A stretch of 64,000 bases of DNA from Echinarachnius parma (taxonomy: Eukaryota; Echinodermata; Echinoidea; Clypeasteroida; Echinarachniidae): NCBI GenBank assembly GCA_037951105.1, contig JBAMJV010010104.1, positions 1 to 64,000 of the forward strand, read 5' to 3'. The notes below the pieces were generated by a model, which saw only the letters and a program-made list of their open reading frames with translations, did not search any database and was not told where the DNA came from. This document shows positions 52,949 through 64,000 of the stretch, piece by piece; position 1 is the stretch's first letter, and the number at the start of each line of letters is the position of its first letter. The translations under genes and the position numbers were made by a program.

Positions 52949-53422
52949 TTCCAGTTTTGGGAAAGAAGCCGAATACATCTATATTGATCATTATTGTTGA
53001 ATAAGTAATGAAATAGGGCTTGTGTGGTAAAATCGGAACTAAGCATCGTTAAATACAGAAATATCGGAAGAAATCCAATATCCGCCTGTGAAATTTATAA
53101 ATCCACCGCCAGTTCGGACCTGTCCACGCCGCTAGCGCTGGGGGAGATATCGACAAGCTGGGGACAAACCCGTATAATATAATAGCGAACACCTCGTGTA
53201 CTCGCACGTGGCCATTGTACGTAGCGTATGGGCGATTCCGAGTTGGCGATCTCTATCTGCAGCAGATCAAGTTATACTTTTGCAAATATATCAATTAGTA
53301 GGCAGTTTCTTGGCCAAATCTGGATAATCCTATATTAGTACAATTATATTCTTTCACATTATTGGTAATAAGAGCTTCCATTTCATTTTTTTGAGAGGGG
53401 GGCGTTTCCAAAACTGGCCTTT
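52949..53422 (+). mobile_element. MITE with ttccagttttgggaaa ends, copy 1
   Basis: ttccagttttgggaaa at the left pairs with tttccaaaactgg at 53406-53418. The body (tgtggtaaaatcggaactaa, ggcgattccgagttgg) matches 59641-59990 in inverted orientation. Confidence 0.65.
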
Positions 53423-53424
53423 AC

Positions 53425-53612
53425 TAGGCATCGGCATTCGGCGTTACATGGCGCGCGCGCGTAGACCATATTTTTGTACACGTAGTTTGCGCGATATTTG
53501 ACTGTGGGCAATGCAACTTCGCTATTGCAAGGGTGGAGGGATATACTATTTGTCCTAATGTAATGCGGTCTAACAGCTGACTGAACCACGTAGTATGCAT
53601 GTGAAGTATATA
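53425..53612 (+). repeat. dispersed repeat, inverted partner of 57175-57365
   Basis: cggcgttacatggcgcgcgc, gcaatgcaacttcgctattg and caagggtggagggatatact recur as reverse complements at 57175-57365. About 85-90% similar by eye. Possibly the inner part of the element described at 56765-57620. Confidence 0.75.
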
Positions 53613-53835
53613 ATGTTAGTATGGTATTGGGTCCTATTACCGGATACCATTTCTTTACGCCATGAAATCGATCAACATGAAGAACAGAGATATGAATAAA
53701 ACACAAATAAGTGATCTATATATTCTCAAGATAAAGAATTGATCACTTATTTCGTAGAAAAAAGCGGCAAACTTACGCAAATTGAACTTTTACGGCACCC
53801 TTTCAAGAAAGCAGAATTTTTTGTAGCGCACAAAC

Positions 53836-54092
53836 CGGGTTGTATTAACCGGACGCACCAAACGTGAATGTTTTGCATGGGAATGTCATTGACATGCGCG
53901 CTGCCACTGGTGCGCGGCAAAACGCGCGTATAACGCCTCAGGGCGCTTATTTTCTTCGGGAAATGGTGGAAAATGTTTGCTAAACATCCATTTATTATCC
54001 TCCGTTAATGCCGACTTTCAAATTCAACTTTCAAAATTCGAACGTTTTTCCTATTGGAATTTGCATGTACGGTAATACAACCCGTTCGGTAT
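53836..54092. mobile_element. possible small inverted-repeat element
   Basis: accgggttgtattaaccg and cggtaatacaacccgttcgg form an imperfect inverted pair 230 bp apart, around GC-rich sequence. Borders are uncertain. Confidence 0.35.
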
Positions 54093-54800
54093 TGCAACCC
54101 CTTGCTATACATGATATAGACATGTAATATATAAATCAATTATATAAAAGACTGAGAGTAATTACCAATACTACTGGAGGGTGAGGAAAAAAGAGAGAAA
54201 AACAGAGGGAAAACCCCAATACCCTCCTCCACATGTCTGCTATGTACACATTTTCCCCATATGTTTTATTCCTCGAAATGTGAGTTCCACAATTGAATAT
54301 AAAGGAACAGTACAATACCATCTGATCCCAAACACATATAATTTTGTTCACTTAATTTGTAAAATATACAGCCTTTCAACGTTGAATAGCATTTCTGCTA
54401 ATTGTTAACTCCATTTATCAATCAAATCTATCATCTTAATTAAGACTGGATACTTGTATAATAAGAATTTAAATATGTACAATTTGGGAACTTTATTGTG
54501 AACATATTTGTAAATATTAAATATTATCCCTACGAGGTAGTTTTCCATGGCAATTATTTCCCCTATACATAATAACAATTTTAATATTCACAATTTCAGA
54601 ACATTGTGAATATATTGTAAATATTGAATATTATCTCTACGACAGTTTTCTGTGGCAATTATTTCACATATTTTTGTATAATAAGAATTTTAAATATTTA
54701 CAATTTGGGAACTTTATTGTGAATATATTGTAAATATTGAATATAAGCTATACGACATAGTTTTCGTGGCAATTTCCCACATTTTGCTTTGTATTTTTTT
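54093..54800. other. AT-rich spacer with three weak tandem units
   Basis: 54470-54770 repeats a block of roughly 120 bp (tacaatttgggaactttatt / cacaatttcagaacattg / tacaatttgggaactttatt), each followed by 'ctacga…ttttc(c/g)tggcaatt'. Another local tandem duplication, non-coding. Confidence 0.6.
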
Positions 54801-54819
54801 TATTGTTGCGGGCTATGGC

Positions 54820-55290
54820 CGTAGAGTCCTAGGATAGGGTTTTTATTCCATATCTTGCTTGGTGCTACATGGCCAGCAGCTGTTTGAAGGATTGGACCTT
54901 CTGGTGGGTATATAGGCCTAGAAATATTCAGAGCCAACAGCGTGTTTGTTGCGGACTAGGGAGAGTCCTAGGATCGGGTTTTTATTCCATATCTTGCTTG
55001 GTGCTACATGGCCAGCAGCTGTTTGAAGGATTGGACCTACTGGTGGGTATATAGGCCTAGAAATATTCAGAGCCAACGGCATGTTTGTTGCAGGCTAGGG
55101 AGAGTCCTAGGAAAGGGTTTTTATTCCATATCTTGCTTGGTGCTGCATGACCAGCAGCTGTTTGGAAGGATTGGACCTACTGGTGGGTACGTATATAGGC
55201 CTAGAAATATTCAGAGCCAACGGCGTCTTTGTTGCGGGCTACCGAGTGTCCTAGGTTTCTGGTCCCACCGTTTGCTTGACTGGACCCATT
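54820..55290 (-). repeat. 139-bp tandem repeat including the SEA-EGF gene's last exon
   Basis: tttttattccatatcttgct recurs at 54839, 54977 and 55118. Each unit ends with the block cctagaaatattcagagcc that, on the minus strand, is the last codons and stop of the gene at 55201-60969. The rightmost unit merges into the real exon; the units to its left are 3' to the stop codon. Confidence 0.85.
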
Positions 55291-58200
55291 GTCTGCACGG
55301 TACATAACATTTGGGTTCGTGGCTGGAAGACCATAGCTCACCTGTTACAAGTAAAGAGGAACAACATTACACTTGGCAAAATGTATTGCAATATATGAAG
55401 AAATCAACTTAAAATTACGATTATATTAGCAGCTGCATAATCTAAAATATAAATATAGAGCAATTAGACTGCATGGTCCACGATATACCTATGCTTTTGA
55501 TATTTGAGCATGTATCTTAAAATCTAGTAGGGCCACATATATCCCATGTCAAACACCCTATGGATGATCATCGAATCCTCTTCACATTTGCTCAAATTTG
55601 GTGATTGGGGTACTTGAGTCTTTAAAAGCCCAAAAAAGCCAAATGGCAAAAAAACAATAAATAATAATAATAATACAGAAACTTTATATATTCTACTGCG
55701 CTTCAAGACATTTTGGTCATGTTTGAGATAAAGCTTCCATCACGTATACAAGATATTATCTTTTAAATGACAATACCTTTTACTGATAGTACAGTATAGC
55801 TAATAAAAATATGATTACAACTGTCACATGTATATTTCATTATTTTCAAAGTTTTTTCAGCAGTACAATGTATATCAAACCACAATGTCAAATTATTTCG
55901 CATTTGGAAAAAAACATGTCTTAAAGGGATCTAGTAACTTTGTTGACATGTGCAAAAAGTGATGAATGGTTGATGCAATGTATTATTGTTATCTCATATG
56001 TCCACAGGGTATTGTGTGAAAATTTTAAGTCAAATGGACATTGCATGGCCAAGTAATGAGCGAAAATGCAAAGTGATATTCAATAACTCACTGCACTCAC
56101 TTTGTACACAGAAGAAAAACTCGCCCGGAGTTTTCTTATCTGAATACTTCGATCGTACATATCTTTGTAACGAAAGGGAAATTTGAAAAACCGAAACCTG
56201 TCCCATGATTTTATTGTTAATACGAATACAACAAGGTATGAGGGAACCGCTAGAATGAAAAATTAATTTTGAGGATTTGGACAATGTTACTAAGTCCCTT
56301 TAAATATTGTTAGCTTTAAAAACCCTTGAGTTTCATATTTACCTGATCACCATGGTAACCATTGTTGACATTGTACATGAAGTGACCGGGTTGCATATCA
56401 TCCATTATCATGGCCCGCTTGAAGTTCTCTTGGCGTCTCATGCGAGCAATGACACAGCAGCCTGACGCCGACAACATGAGCAAGAGCAGTGCCACCCCCA
56501 TCGACGACAGGCCAGCCACCAAACCAACATCGATGTCGCTTGCTCCTGCCGCTATGAAATCAACAAAATGGAAGAGTTAATAAAAGTGATGATGAAAACT
56601 AGTACCAATTAGTACAGTTGACAGCAGAGCAGCCAACAAACCAACATCATCGTTGCTTGCTACTGCAGGTATACAATCAACATAAAGCAATTAAGGGTTA
56701 CAAATAATAGTTCCAGAGTTCAAGATTTTGATAGGTAGCAATATTACTCTGAAACAACATTACTATTTAAAACTAGAAGGCCGACAAAGTCAGCATACCC
56801 ACGCCTCCCATTAGCCCTGTTCTACCCCTTCGTCGGCCTCAACCCTGTTTTGCTTACCGCAGGCTAACCAGCGCGTTTTAGGCACGATTTGGTGAAAATG
56901 CCTAGGCCAGGGTGTAGGCCGCTTGCTTGCGGCGCGGCAGCCCCATGGCGAGGCAGTGTACAAAATTATTGACAACGAGAATATATCGTAAAAACACCTG
57001 AATCATCCAAAAATGTAAGTTTCCAAAGTGCACCCTACTTCCGATTGCTCGAAAATTTGAGATTTCAACAAAGTTCACTGCGAAAATGCGGCAAAAAATG
57101 ACTTACGGAGGTTGAAATTGGTCGAGTTTCTCGATTCAAAACACGAACCGGATCTATAATCATCGCAAGCATCTCTTGTGTATACTTCACATGCATATTA
57201 CGTGGTTCAATCAGCTGTTTGACCGCATTACATTTGGAAAAATAGTATATCCCTCCACCCTTGCAATAGCGAAGTTGCATTGCCCACAGCCAAACATCGC
57301 GCAAACTACGTGTACAAAAATATGGCCCATGCGCGCACGCCATGTAACGCCGAATGACGATGCCTAATTAAATACATACTCAAACTTCAAGGTTCCACAG
57401 AATTTGCAGGGGTCAACCAATCATCACCAAAATCTAATCGATTCTTCCATGTCACTATCCAAACATTCCCTGAAAATTTGGTGCAAATCCGTTCACCCGT
57501 TCTCTAGTTATCTTGTACACAAACAAACAAAAAAAAAAAAAAAAAAACAAACAAACAAACAAACAAACAAACATACGGAACCCTTTACATAACCCCCTGC
57601 CGATTTCATCGGCGTGGGTAATGACAAACATGATGAAGAGCACTACTATCATGTAAAGTTATCAACATAATTATACATGTAGCCAACAAACCGACATCAA
57701 CATTGCCTGTTCCTGCAGGTCCAAACAAAATATGCCTCAGCCTTTAATAATACATGGTGACGTTTGATTTCTATGTAAAAAATGCATATATACCAGAACA
57801 TACTTTCTGAAAAGTCGATAAAAATCAAGTTGAACTCTGAATCTAAACTATACCTTTTACACAGTATCTGCCCGGAAGGGTGTTTGGGTAAACATCTGTG
57901 TAACCATCCATACAGCGGCAAGTAAAGCCCACCCCAGATTCTTCCACACAGACGCTATTTTCAGAGCAATCGTTCGTTGACGTACTAGAGCACTCTGTAG
58001 CAGTATTTGAAGTTTCTGAAAAAAGAAAGTAAGAAATATAACATTTTGGGCCGTTGCGGCTTTCTCTCTAATTCCTAAATTATATTTTCATTTGCATGAT
58101 ATTTATATGAAAAGTATTCCTTTTGCCTTAAATATCGAATGCATTGGCAAAAAGAACCCAATAATAATTATTATCATTAGAATTTTTTATTATCATTACT

Positions 58201-60969
58201 ATTATTTGTATTATTATTATTATTATTATCATTATTATTATCACCATCATCATTTTGTACTACAAAATCAAAAAATGGCTATGAGTGCAATACGTAAAGC
58301 TGTTCAAAGCGACTTTTAGATCATTTCCATCATCATTTTGTATCATTACAATTATTATGGTACGACTAATATTATTTTGTTTTCGTTATCATTACCCATG
58401 ACAATGATTGGTGCAGTAGTCAGCATGAGGTCAGTGGCGTCAGCCACGAGATGTCCACCGGTCTCGTCACTGTGTCCCTGCAGGTTGCTCTGTATGGTGG
58501 ATGAATCTCCCATAAATGTGGCTTCAGTGTTTACTATATCTGCAAATCCACTCCAAGACTGCCAGAGAAAAACCGTGACAAGAAGCAGCCGATGATTCCG
58601 TAAACACCTCTCGCCTCCAGAATTTTACTCACCTACGAAATACCACAGAAATTGTTTTTTTTAATGACCTCCATGCAATACGTATATAGTTGGGACATCA
58701 AAGTTCTCGCAGCATTTAACTTTGTGCTTTGATTTTGCAGCATATTTGGCACACTTACAATATACAGTGCAGCCAAGATTTATTTGGACACCTTGAAAAA
58801 TCACTTTAATTTTATAAATGATGCTAGAACAAATTTTGAAGAAAATGTTTGGTAAAAAGCTGCCTAAAATTCATTGTATGTGTTTATTAGATGCTGCTTT
58901 GTTGAAATCAAGATAAAATATAAGACCATTTTTTAAAAATGATCAAAATTGTTAGTTTCCTATTTTTCAGGGTGTCCAAATAATTGTTGGCTACACTGTA
59001 CATGTAGCAATTGTATAGAATGTGCAAATAAATGTCACTCTGTTATGTGTATGTGTAAATTTGCCTAACAAATGACAGAACAGCTGTAAAAAAGCACTAA
59101 CAAATGAATGGGAGGATTGTTGCACAAACTTTGATGTCAAATTTTGTAATTAATGCAAATGAAAGGGTTTCCAAAACTGGACAAAATAAGTCCCAGACAA
59201 TTGTTATCTAAAAAACAAAATTTTGTGTTATTTGGATAATCACTGTCATTGTGCTATCTAAAGTATGCCATAGACATTCTAGTAAATGTTATCTGAAGAA
59301 TGCCACTACATGAGTGTAACAAGTGTGTACATTTCACCCTTCTAAAAACATCCTGTGTCTATAGTTGGCATTATATAACCCTTGCAATCAATAGCATTGC
59401 AAGGAAATTCAGTCATGAAAATTATCTTGTATCGATATATCGCCCTTCTGTTATTACAAACTGAATTAACCAGTTCAGGACTGGTCCCGAAAATATTCGG
59501 GCTTAGGTCTACGGAGAATACGTGTTGTAGTAAAATCTGTCCGTCCTCAAAGGGTTAAGTTAAAATCACGTGACTGTGTTTAGCCAATCAATGATTCATA
59601 TTTGACTAGTCATATAATATCATACAGATGTTAAAGCCAAATGACAGTACTGGGAAACGCCCCGCACACAAAAAAAAAAAAAAAAATGCTTTAATCACCT
59701 AGCTACCATGTGAAAGATATTCTGATAACTTTCAATGTAAATATTTGGACAAAAACTGCTTTGATAACTGCCTTAATTAAACATAGATAATTCAATTCAA
59801 CTGCATACGCTGCGTGCGAAAGCTATGCTAGTGCACGTGTGCAAGGCATATTGGGCTTGTCGACCCGATCTCCAGCCCAGCATTTAACGATTCTAATGTT
59901 CAAATTTTACCACAAAAGCTCTTTTTTAATACTAATTCAACAAGTAGTATGGCCAATATAGAAGTTTTCAGTAACTTTCCCAATACTGTTATCTGGCTGT
60001 ATAAGGCTGTTGGCTGTTTGAGGGATTTTAAATGCTGAGGGTAGATTATAAGTCCCTAGATGTAAGTAGTCAAGAGGACTTATTGTCTTCACGAGAGTAG
60101 CATTTCAAATACCGAGGGAATATTCCATGATGATCCAATAACAAAGTTAACATCTGTTTAATATGTTATTTGACTTTGTCTATATTTTGGTATATATTTA
60201 AAATGTAATATTCACACTTTAAGCAGCTGATGAGCTCAATACAAAATTGTGGCTTTCAGAAGTGATATGGAAATCATTGCCAGTCATAATAGAAAAACTA
60301 TACATGCATGCCCAAGTACAAGGTATCTAAAGATACCCTGCCCGGAAGTAAACACACTTGTAAATTGCATCCATGCGACTAGCTATTTCCAGTATAGTCG
60401 GCGTCACACAGGGCCAATTATCTAGATAATTTAATTATCTTGATAATTGGTAGCATGTCTGTCACCTGTCTGTCACATACGTACTAGGTGAATTATCTAG
60501 ATAATTGTGTGTGACACCGGCTAATGTCTTCCCCCTTGCAATCGATAGCATCGCAAGAAAATTCAGTCATAGATGTTCATACAAATTCTCTCTTATCGAT
60601 CAATCACAGCTCTGAGGGATATACCTCTTCTGCGATGGATGTATTATGTTGACATCACATGACTGAGGTTAGCCAATCAATGACTCGTATTTGACCAAGT
60701 CAGATAGCATAACAAAATATGCACTGCTGGTAATCAACCAATAGGAGGGCTTTGTTTCACTATACACTAGCTATGACTCCATCATCTTACATATAATGCA
60801 GATGACACCGATCAACGTGTACACAAGGTTTATATACTTACAGCTACTTCAATCTTCTTTGCATTCGCTCGGAATACAGGATTTGTGGGATCTGTGTATT
60901 CTTGTCCGAATGATGCAGACATGCCATCTATTTGTTGAAAAGTTAATGTTGCCATGAACAGCCTCGCAA
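55201..60969 (-). CDS. 3' part of a SEA-EGF-transmembrane protein gene
   Basis: Exons in transcript order: 60969-60842, 58632-58396, 58015-57854, 56551-56343, 55341-55201; AG/GT borders and phases agree. SEA domain: MATLTFQQIDGMSASFGQEY, then FLSRFFSGSLGVDLQI. EGF-like domain: six Cys, CSSTSTNDCSENSVC...CRCMDGYTD...YC. Transmembrane helix: LSSMGVALLLLMLSASGCCV, then RMRRQ as a stop-transfer signal. A short tail ends GSEYF. This layout is that of membrane mucins and related matrix proteins with an autoproteolytic SEA. Near 58537 (atata) two extra bases break the SEA frame; this could be a real allele, a pseudogene mark or a sequencing error. The 5' exons are not seen in the window. Confidence 0.7.
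55921..56303 (+). mobile_element. 383-bp MITE with ttaaagggatctagtaac ends
   Basis: Left end ttaaagggatctagtaac, right end gttactaagtccctttaa (inverse). The body matches 30296-30591. It lies in the last intron of the SEA-EGF gene. Confidence 0.75.
56620..56690 (-). repeat. partial copy of the transmembrane exon start
   Basis: agccaacaaaccaacatcat then cgttgcttgctactgcagg resembles the exon border at 56510-56551 (caaaccaacatcgatgtcgc). A second such piece is at 57662-57715 (agccaacaaaccgacatcaa). Confidence 0.65.
56765..57620. mobile_element. possible non-autonomous element in an intron
   Basis: Begins agaaggccgacaaagtcagc with acccacgcc and ends atttcatcggcgtgggtaat, a weak inverted pair. 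Inside are a copy of the 53425-53612 repeat (57175-57365), gttctctagttatcttgt and an (AAAC)n stretch (57525-57570). Such AAAC-tailed intronic repeats are common in marine invertebrates. Class uncertain. Confidence 0.4.
58150..58260. repeat. ATT microsatellite
   Basis: Imperfect (ATT)n, mostly at 58196-58245, in an intron of the SEA-EGF gene. Confidence 0.85.
58763..59000. mobile_element. 238-bp Tc1/mariner-type MITE
   Basis: Ends tacagtgcagccaagattta and aattgttggctacactgta, then inner 'ttggacacc'/'ggtgtccaa' also pair. TA at each border. Non-coding. Confidence 0.8.
59380..59640 (+). repeat. dispersed duplicate of 60535-60715
   Basis: cccttgcaatcaatagcatt, ggaaattcagtcat, and ttagccaatcaatga followed by tatttgac match 60535-60715 in order (cccttgcaatcgatagcatc, tagccaatcaatgactcg). 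The intervening 900 bp contains other MITEs. Confidence 0.65.
59641..59990 (-). mobile_element. MITE with ccagttttgggaaa-like ends, copy 2
   Basis: gacagtactgggaaacgccc at the left and taactttcccaatactg at the right. The interior is the reverse complement of 52949-53422, with deletions. Contains a 19-nt poly-A run near 59672. Confidence 0.65.
60397..60522. mobile_element. 126-bp MITE, aattatctagataatt arms
   Basis: agtcggcgtcacacag and gtgtgtgacaccggct are inverted ends; each is followed by the palindrome aattatctagataatt. Compact non-coding hairpin. Confidence 0.75.
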
Positions 60970-60999
60970 CTACATGTACAGTGTTAGAGTGAGCAGAAA

Positions 61000-61960
61000 A
61001 TGAAAGAGGGAGGAAGAGGGAGATGGGTGAGAAAAAAAAAAGAGGTCATCAATTTAGAAAATGTTTCCCTAGTATTAAAGCATTGAGTAAAATATGAATT
61101 CAAATTTAGAGATGAAAACAACTTTTACATACATGATTAAACTGTGCAAATCGTGTCACAGAGTTCTGATTTATTACAAAATTTTACTTAATTTTTGTTT
61201 CTATTACAAAAGACATAAATACATAAAGACATAAATACATTTAAACTAAAAGGGAATTTCAACCTAGATATTTTGATGTTTGCTGTGTAATAAGGTGATT
61301 GGGAGGAATCATGCGCAAAAAAATGAGCAAATAAAATGGTGGAGCAAATAAAAATGATGACAGTTTGAACTTTGGTGAGAATTGCAAAACATGCAATGAC
61401 ATGTGTGAATCGGTTGTGATGTCATTTGAGCTGCTGCCATTGGGACGGGTGCATAACAAATGTACAAAAGTTGTTTCTTATTTTTTTTCTTAATTACAAA
61501 TCAATTCTAAATGCTTAAAAATGTCAAAATATTTGGCCCATCAATATTTTTTTCTTTTTTTTGTGTGAAAATAACCAAAAGAAATTTTTTTTTAGTAACT
61601 TAACTCTTAAAATGATGTTAACCCATTCCCTTTGGGTTTCTGAAATCCCTATAGACTTTGTACACAATCCACCCGGTCCCTGTAGTCAGGGGGTTAAAAT
61701 TAGCGGAAATTTGGAAACAAATTTCTACATGATTTTCAAATAGGCATAACTTTATTGTTTCTCTCTGTTTCGGATCAAACTTTCACCAGTTATTCCTCTC
61801 ATCCTTCCCATTCTTATAAGATAATAAATAATTCTGGCCTTGAATCCCCCTTGAACAGAAAAAAGGGGATTTAAAAAGTTAAAAATAGAAAGTTTATATA
61901 TGAAAAATGTACAGCGTAATAAACAATAATAATGAGACAAGAAACTAAAATGAACATAAT
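61000..61960. other. no recognisable gene
   Basis: AT-rich, presumably upstream intron or flank of the SEA-EGF gene. Short frames on both strands have no recognised motif. Confidence 0.45.
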
Positions 61961-61961
61961 A

Positions 61962-62068
61962 TAATAATAATCATAATAATAATAATAATAATAATGATAC
62001 TGATAATGATGATACTGATAATGATAATCATAACCATAATAATACTATTATAAATAATAATAATAATT

Positions 62069-62099
<31 letters not shown>

Positions 62100-62125
62100 T
62101 AATAATAATAATAACAATAATAGCC
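61962..62125. repeat. AAT microsatellite
   Basis: Imperfect (AAT)n / (GATAAT)n of about 160 bp. Confidence 0.9.
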
Positions 62126-62221
62126 AGTAAGAAAATATTTTTGTTTCACTGTTGCTGTTCATATCTATGATTTGTGACAACTGTTGAATAAATTGCATTA
62201 ACAAATATTTGGCAAATTTGC

Positions 62222-62454
62222 ACTTTAGGGGGATATATTATTTTGTTTGGTACAGTAGCTTCAGGCAGAGAACTAACCAAGTCAAATAGTAAATAGACTA
62301 ATCCTCAACATTAGGTCAAGTGTAGCCTTAGGAGGGCTAGGATTAGGGTTAGGGTTGAGCTTATAGATCTAACAAGATAAAACCAAACCCTAAACCCAAC
62401 CCAAACCCTAACCCTACACTACTAGCAAACAAAAATAATACATCCCCCTAAAGT
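62222..62454. mobile_element. 233-bp MITE containing telomere-like repeats
   Basis: Ends actttagggggatatattat and ataatacatccccctaaagt are inverted. Inside, ggattagggttagggttgag (62340) faces accctaaacccaacccaaac... (62386-62415), so TTAGGG-like motifs occur in both orientations and form the inner stem. Confidence 0.75.
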
Positions 62455-62699
62455 ACAGCGGTCCTACCAATCACCGCGAACACCGTGAAGCACTACGAAG
62501 CACTATGAATTCACTACGAAACACTACTAAGCACTACGAAGAGCTAAAAGATAGCTTTTAGGAGCGCACGTAGGGGTAGATGATCAAGGTACGGTAGCTG
62601 CCATGACAAGCACGGTACAAACACGATTCACAATTCATGATCGAGGGATCGATAACCGCGCTAGAATGATTTTTACAACATTGTTATCATTGTAATCAG

Positions 62700-62780
62700 G
62701 GGGGTCGATCACGGGGGTGGGGGGGGGGGCAGATATATCCCCCAATATTTCAGGTGGGGGGGGGGGGGGGGGGGGCAAAA
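62700..62780. repeat. G-rich tracts
   Basis: Runs of 9 to about 20 G at 62723-62730 and 62755-62775. Potential quadruplex and sequencing weak point. Confidence 0.8.
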
Positions 62781-62879
62781 CCCTGAGGGGGCTCACGATT
62801 TATGTGTTTAGGGGCTCATGCCCAACCGCACTCACAGGGTTGCCAACTTTAAGCCAAAGGTGAGAGTGAGACATTGCTA

Positions 62880-63900
62880 GGATAAAGCGACTAAGTCTGA
62901 GGGAGCGAAGTGACTGATGGGTGTCCCCCCTCCCACGGTAGGGAGCTTCCCGGGGGGGAGCTATTGCATTTTGGGACTTGAAATTGTGCAATCTGGAGAA
63001 TAAAAACATGATACAACAACATAGCGTACATCCAAAAATGAGTCCCGAGGGAGCGAAGCGACCGAGGGCTGGGGCAGAGCCAGAGGGGGAGGGTTTGGGA
63101 GGGGGTATCCCCCTCCCACGGGAAAGATTTTGCATTTATATACTTGAAATGGTGCGATCTGGTGCATAAAAACATAAACCATATGCCACATTTGTATGAT
63201 CCAACATCATATCTTACAGTCCAAAATGAGTCCCGACGGGAGCGAAGCGACCGAGGGCTGGGGCAGAGCCAGAGAGGGAGGGTTTGGGAGGGGGTATCCC
63301 CCTCCCACGGGAAAGATTTTGCATTTATATACTTGAAATGGTGCGATCTGGTGCATAAAAACATAAACCATATGCACATTATATATAATCCAACAACATA
63401 GCTTACAGCCCAAAATCGGAGTCCCGAGGGAGCGAAGCGACCGAGGGCTGGGGCAGAGCCAGAGGGGGAGGGTTTGGGAGGGGGTGTCCTCCTCCCACGG
63501 GAAAGATTTTGCATTTATATACTTGAAATGGTCCGATCTGGTGCATAAAAACATAAACCATATGCACATTATGTATAATCCAACAATACAGCTTACAGCC
63601 CAAAATCGGAGTCCCGAGGGAGCGAGGCGACCAAGGGCTAGGACAGAGCCAGGGGGGGGGGGGGGGGGGGGTTGCATTTATATACTTGAAATGGTGCGAT
63701 CTGGTGCATAAAAACATAAAACATATGCACATTATGTATAATCCAACAATATAGCTTATCCTACAGCCCAAAATCGGAGTCCCGAGGGAGCGAAGCGACC
63801 GAGGGCTGGGGCAGAGCCAGATGGGGAGGGTTTGGGAGGCCTGGGGTATCCCCTCCCATGGGAAAGATTTTGCATTTATATACTTGATCACAGAAAACCC
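62880..63900. repeat. satellite of about 170-190 bp, six units
   Basis: Unit heads gagggagcgaagcgaccgag lie near 63050, 63236 (gacgggagcg...), 63425, 63615 and 63784, with a diverged first unit at about 62895. Units share agattttgcatttatatact, tggtgcataaaaacataaac and ggtatccccctcccacgg. Long frames on the minus strand across the array are a by-product of the period. The window's last bases (gcgcgaagcgcgccgcg) are similar in composition. Confidence 0.88.
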
Positions 63901-64000
63901 CACCCCAGACGTACCATATGCAATTTACACAACACCAAAACTGAGATTATTTTGTTTGCGCGCGAAGCGCGCCGCGAAAATTTTAAATGGATATTAAAAA

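Noticed and set aside
57525-57575. Poly-A tail of a processed pseudogene
   Set aside because: The stretch becomes (AAAC)n and continues into a repeat end; no spliced-gene sequence lies upstream.
62340-62416. True interstitial telomere or chromosome-end fusion
   Set aside because: Only two or three degenerate TTAGGG-like units per side, enclosed within the inverted ends of a MITE.
62891-63903. Long minus-strand frames (156-207 codons) in the right-end satellite
   Set aside because: They repeat with the satellite period, are Pro/Ser-rich, change frame between units and have no known domain.

Overview
The window is nuclear DNA of an invertebrate animal. It is AT-rich and holds spliced genes with GT-AG introns, tRNA-derived SINEs, a CR1/L2-type LINE, many small inverted-repeat (MITE) elements, and relics of Merlin, pogo/Tigger and other transposon-type genes. 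This repeat mix, together with a HAUS3 gene and a SEA-EGF-transmembrane gene, fits a marine deuterostome (echinoderm, hemichordate or cephalochordate) best. The species cannot be fixed from sequence alone.

Layout. 1-7 kb: non-coding, AT-rich, with at least four MITEs, a decayed SINE and a LINE tail. 7-26.3 kb: a dense accessory block of decayed, locally amplified pieces of mobile-type genes (P2X7-tail-like repeats, GGDKGG/GDYEFL-type genes, Merlin, a KDZ-like piece, a YqaJ-type nuclease, a 132-bp coding repeat, a pogo transposase), almost all present in two to nine tandem copies. A 2.25-kb segment at 18.6-23.1 kb is a very recent tandem duplication. 26.5-35.25 kb: a giant ORF-free fold-back element with about 1-kb inverted ends; a second 3.46-kb near-perfect palindrome and a 328-bp palindrome have inserted into its arms. 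35.7-36.0 kb: a SINE.

37.0-46.45 kb, minus strand: a complete HAUS3 gene (augmin complex subunit), 13 coding exons joining in frame to 610 residues. Most of its exons have extra partial copies in the adjoining introns. 46.9-51.5 kb: a full-length LINE with two intact overlapping ORFs, inserted in a tandem repeat just upstream of HAUS3. 51.6-54.1 kb and 55.9-62.5 kb: further MITEs. 55.2-61.0 kb, minus strand: the 3' part of a gene for a membrane protein with SEA domain, EGF domain, one transmembrane helix and a short tail; its last exon lies in a 139-bp tandem repeat. 62.9-63.9 kb: a satellite of about 190-bp units.

The strongest unifying observation is that short tandem duplication anchored on exons runs through host genes and transposon relics alike. 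No retrovirus, Polinton or capsid-bearing element was seen; one short, broken retroelement (RNase H-like) fossil lies near 7.1 kb.
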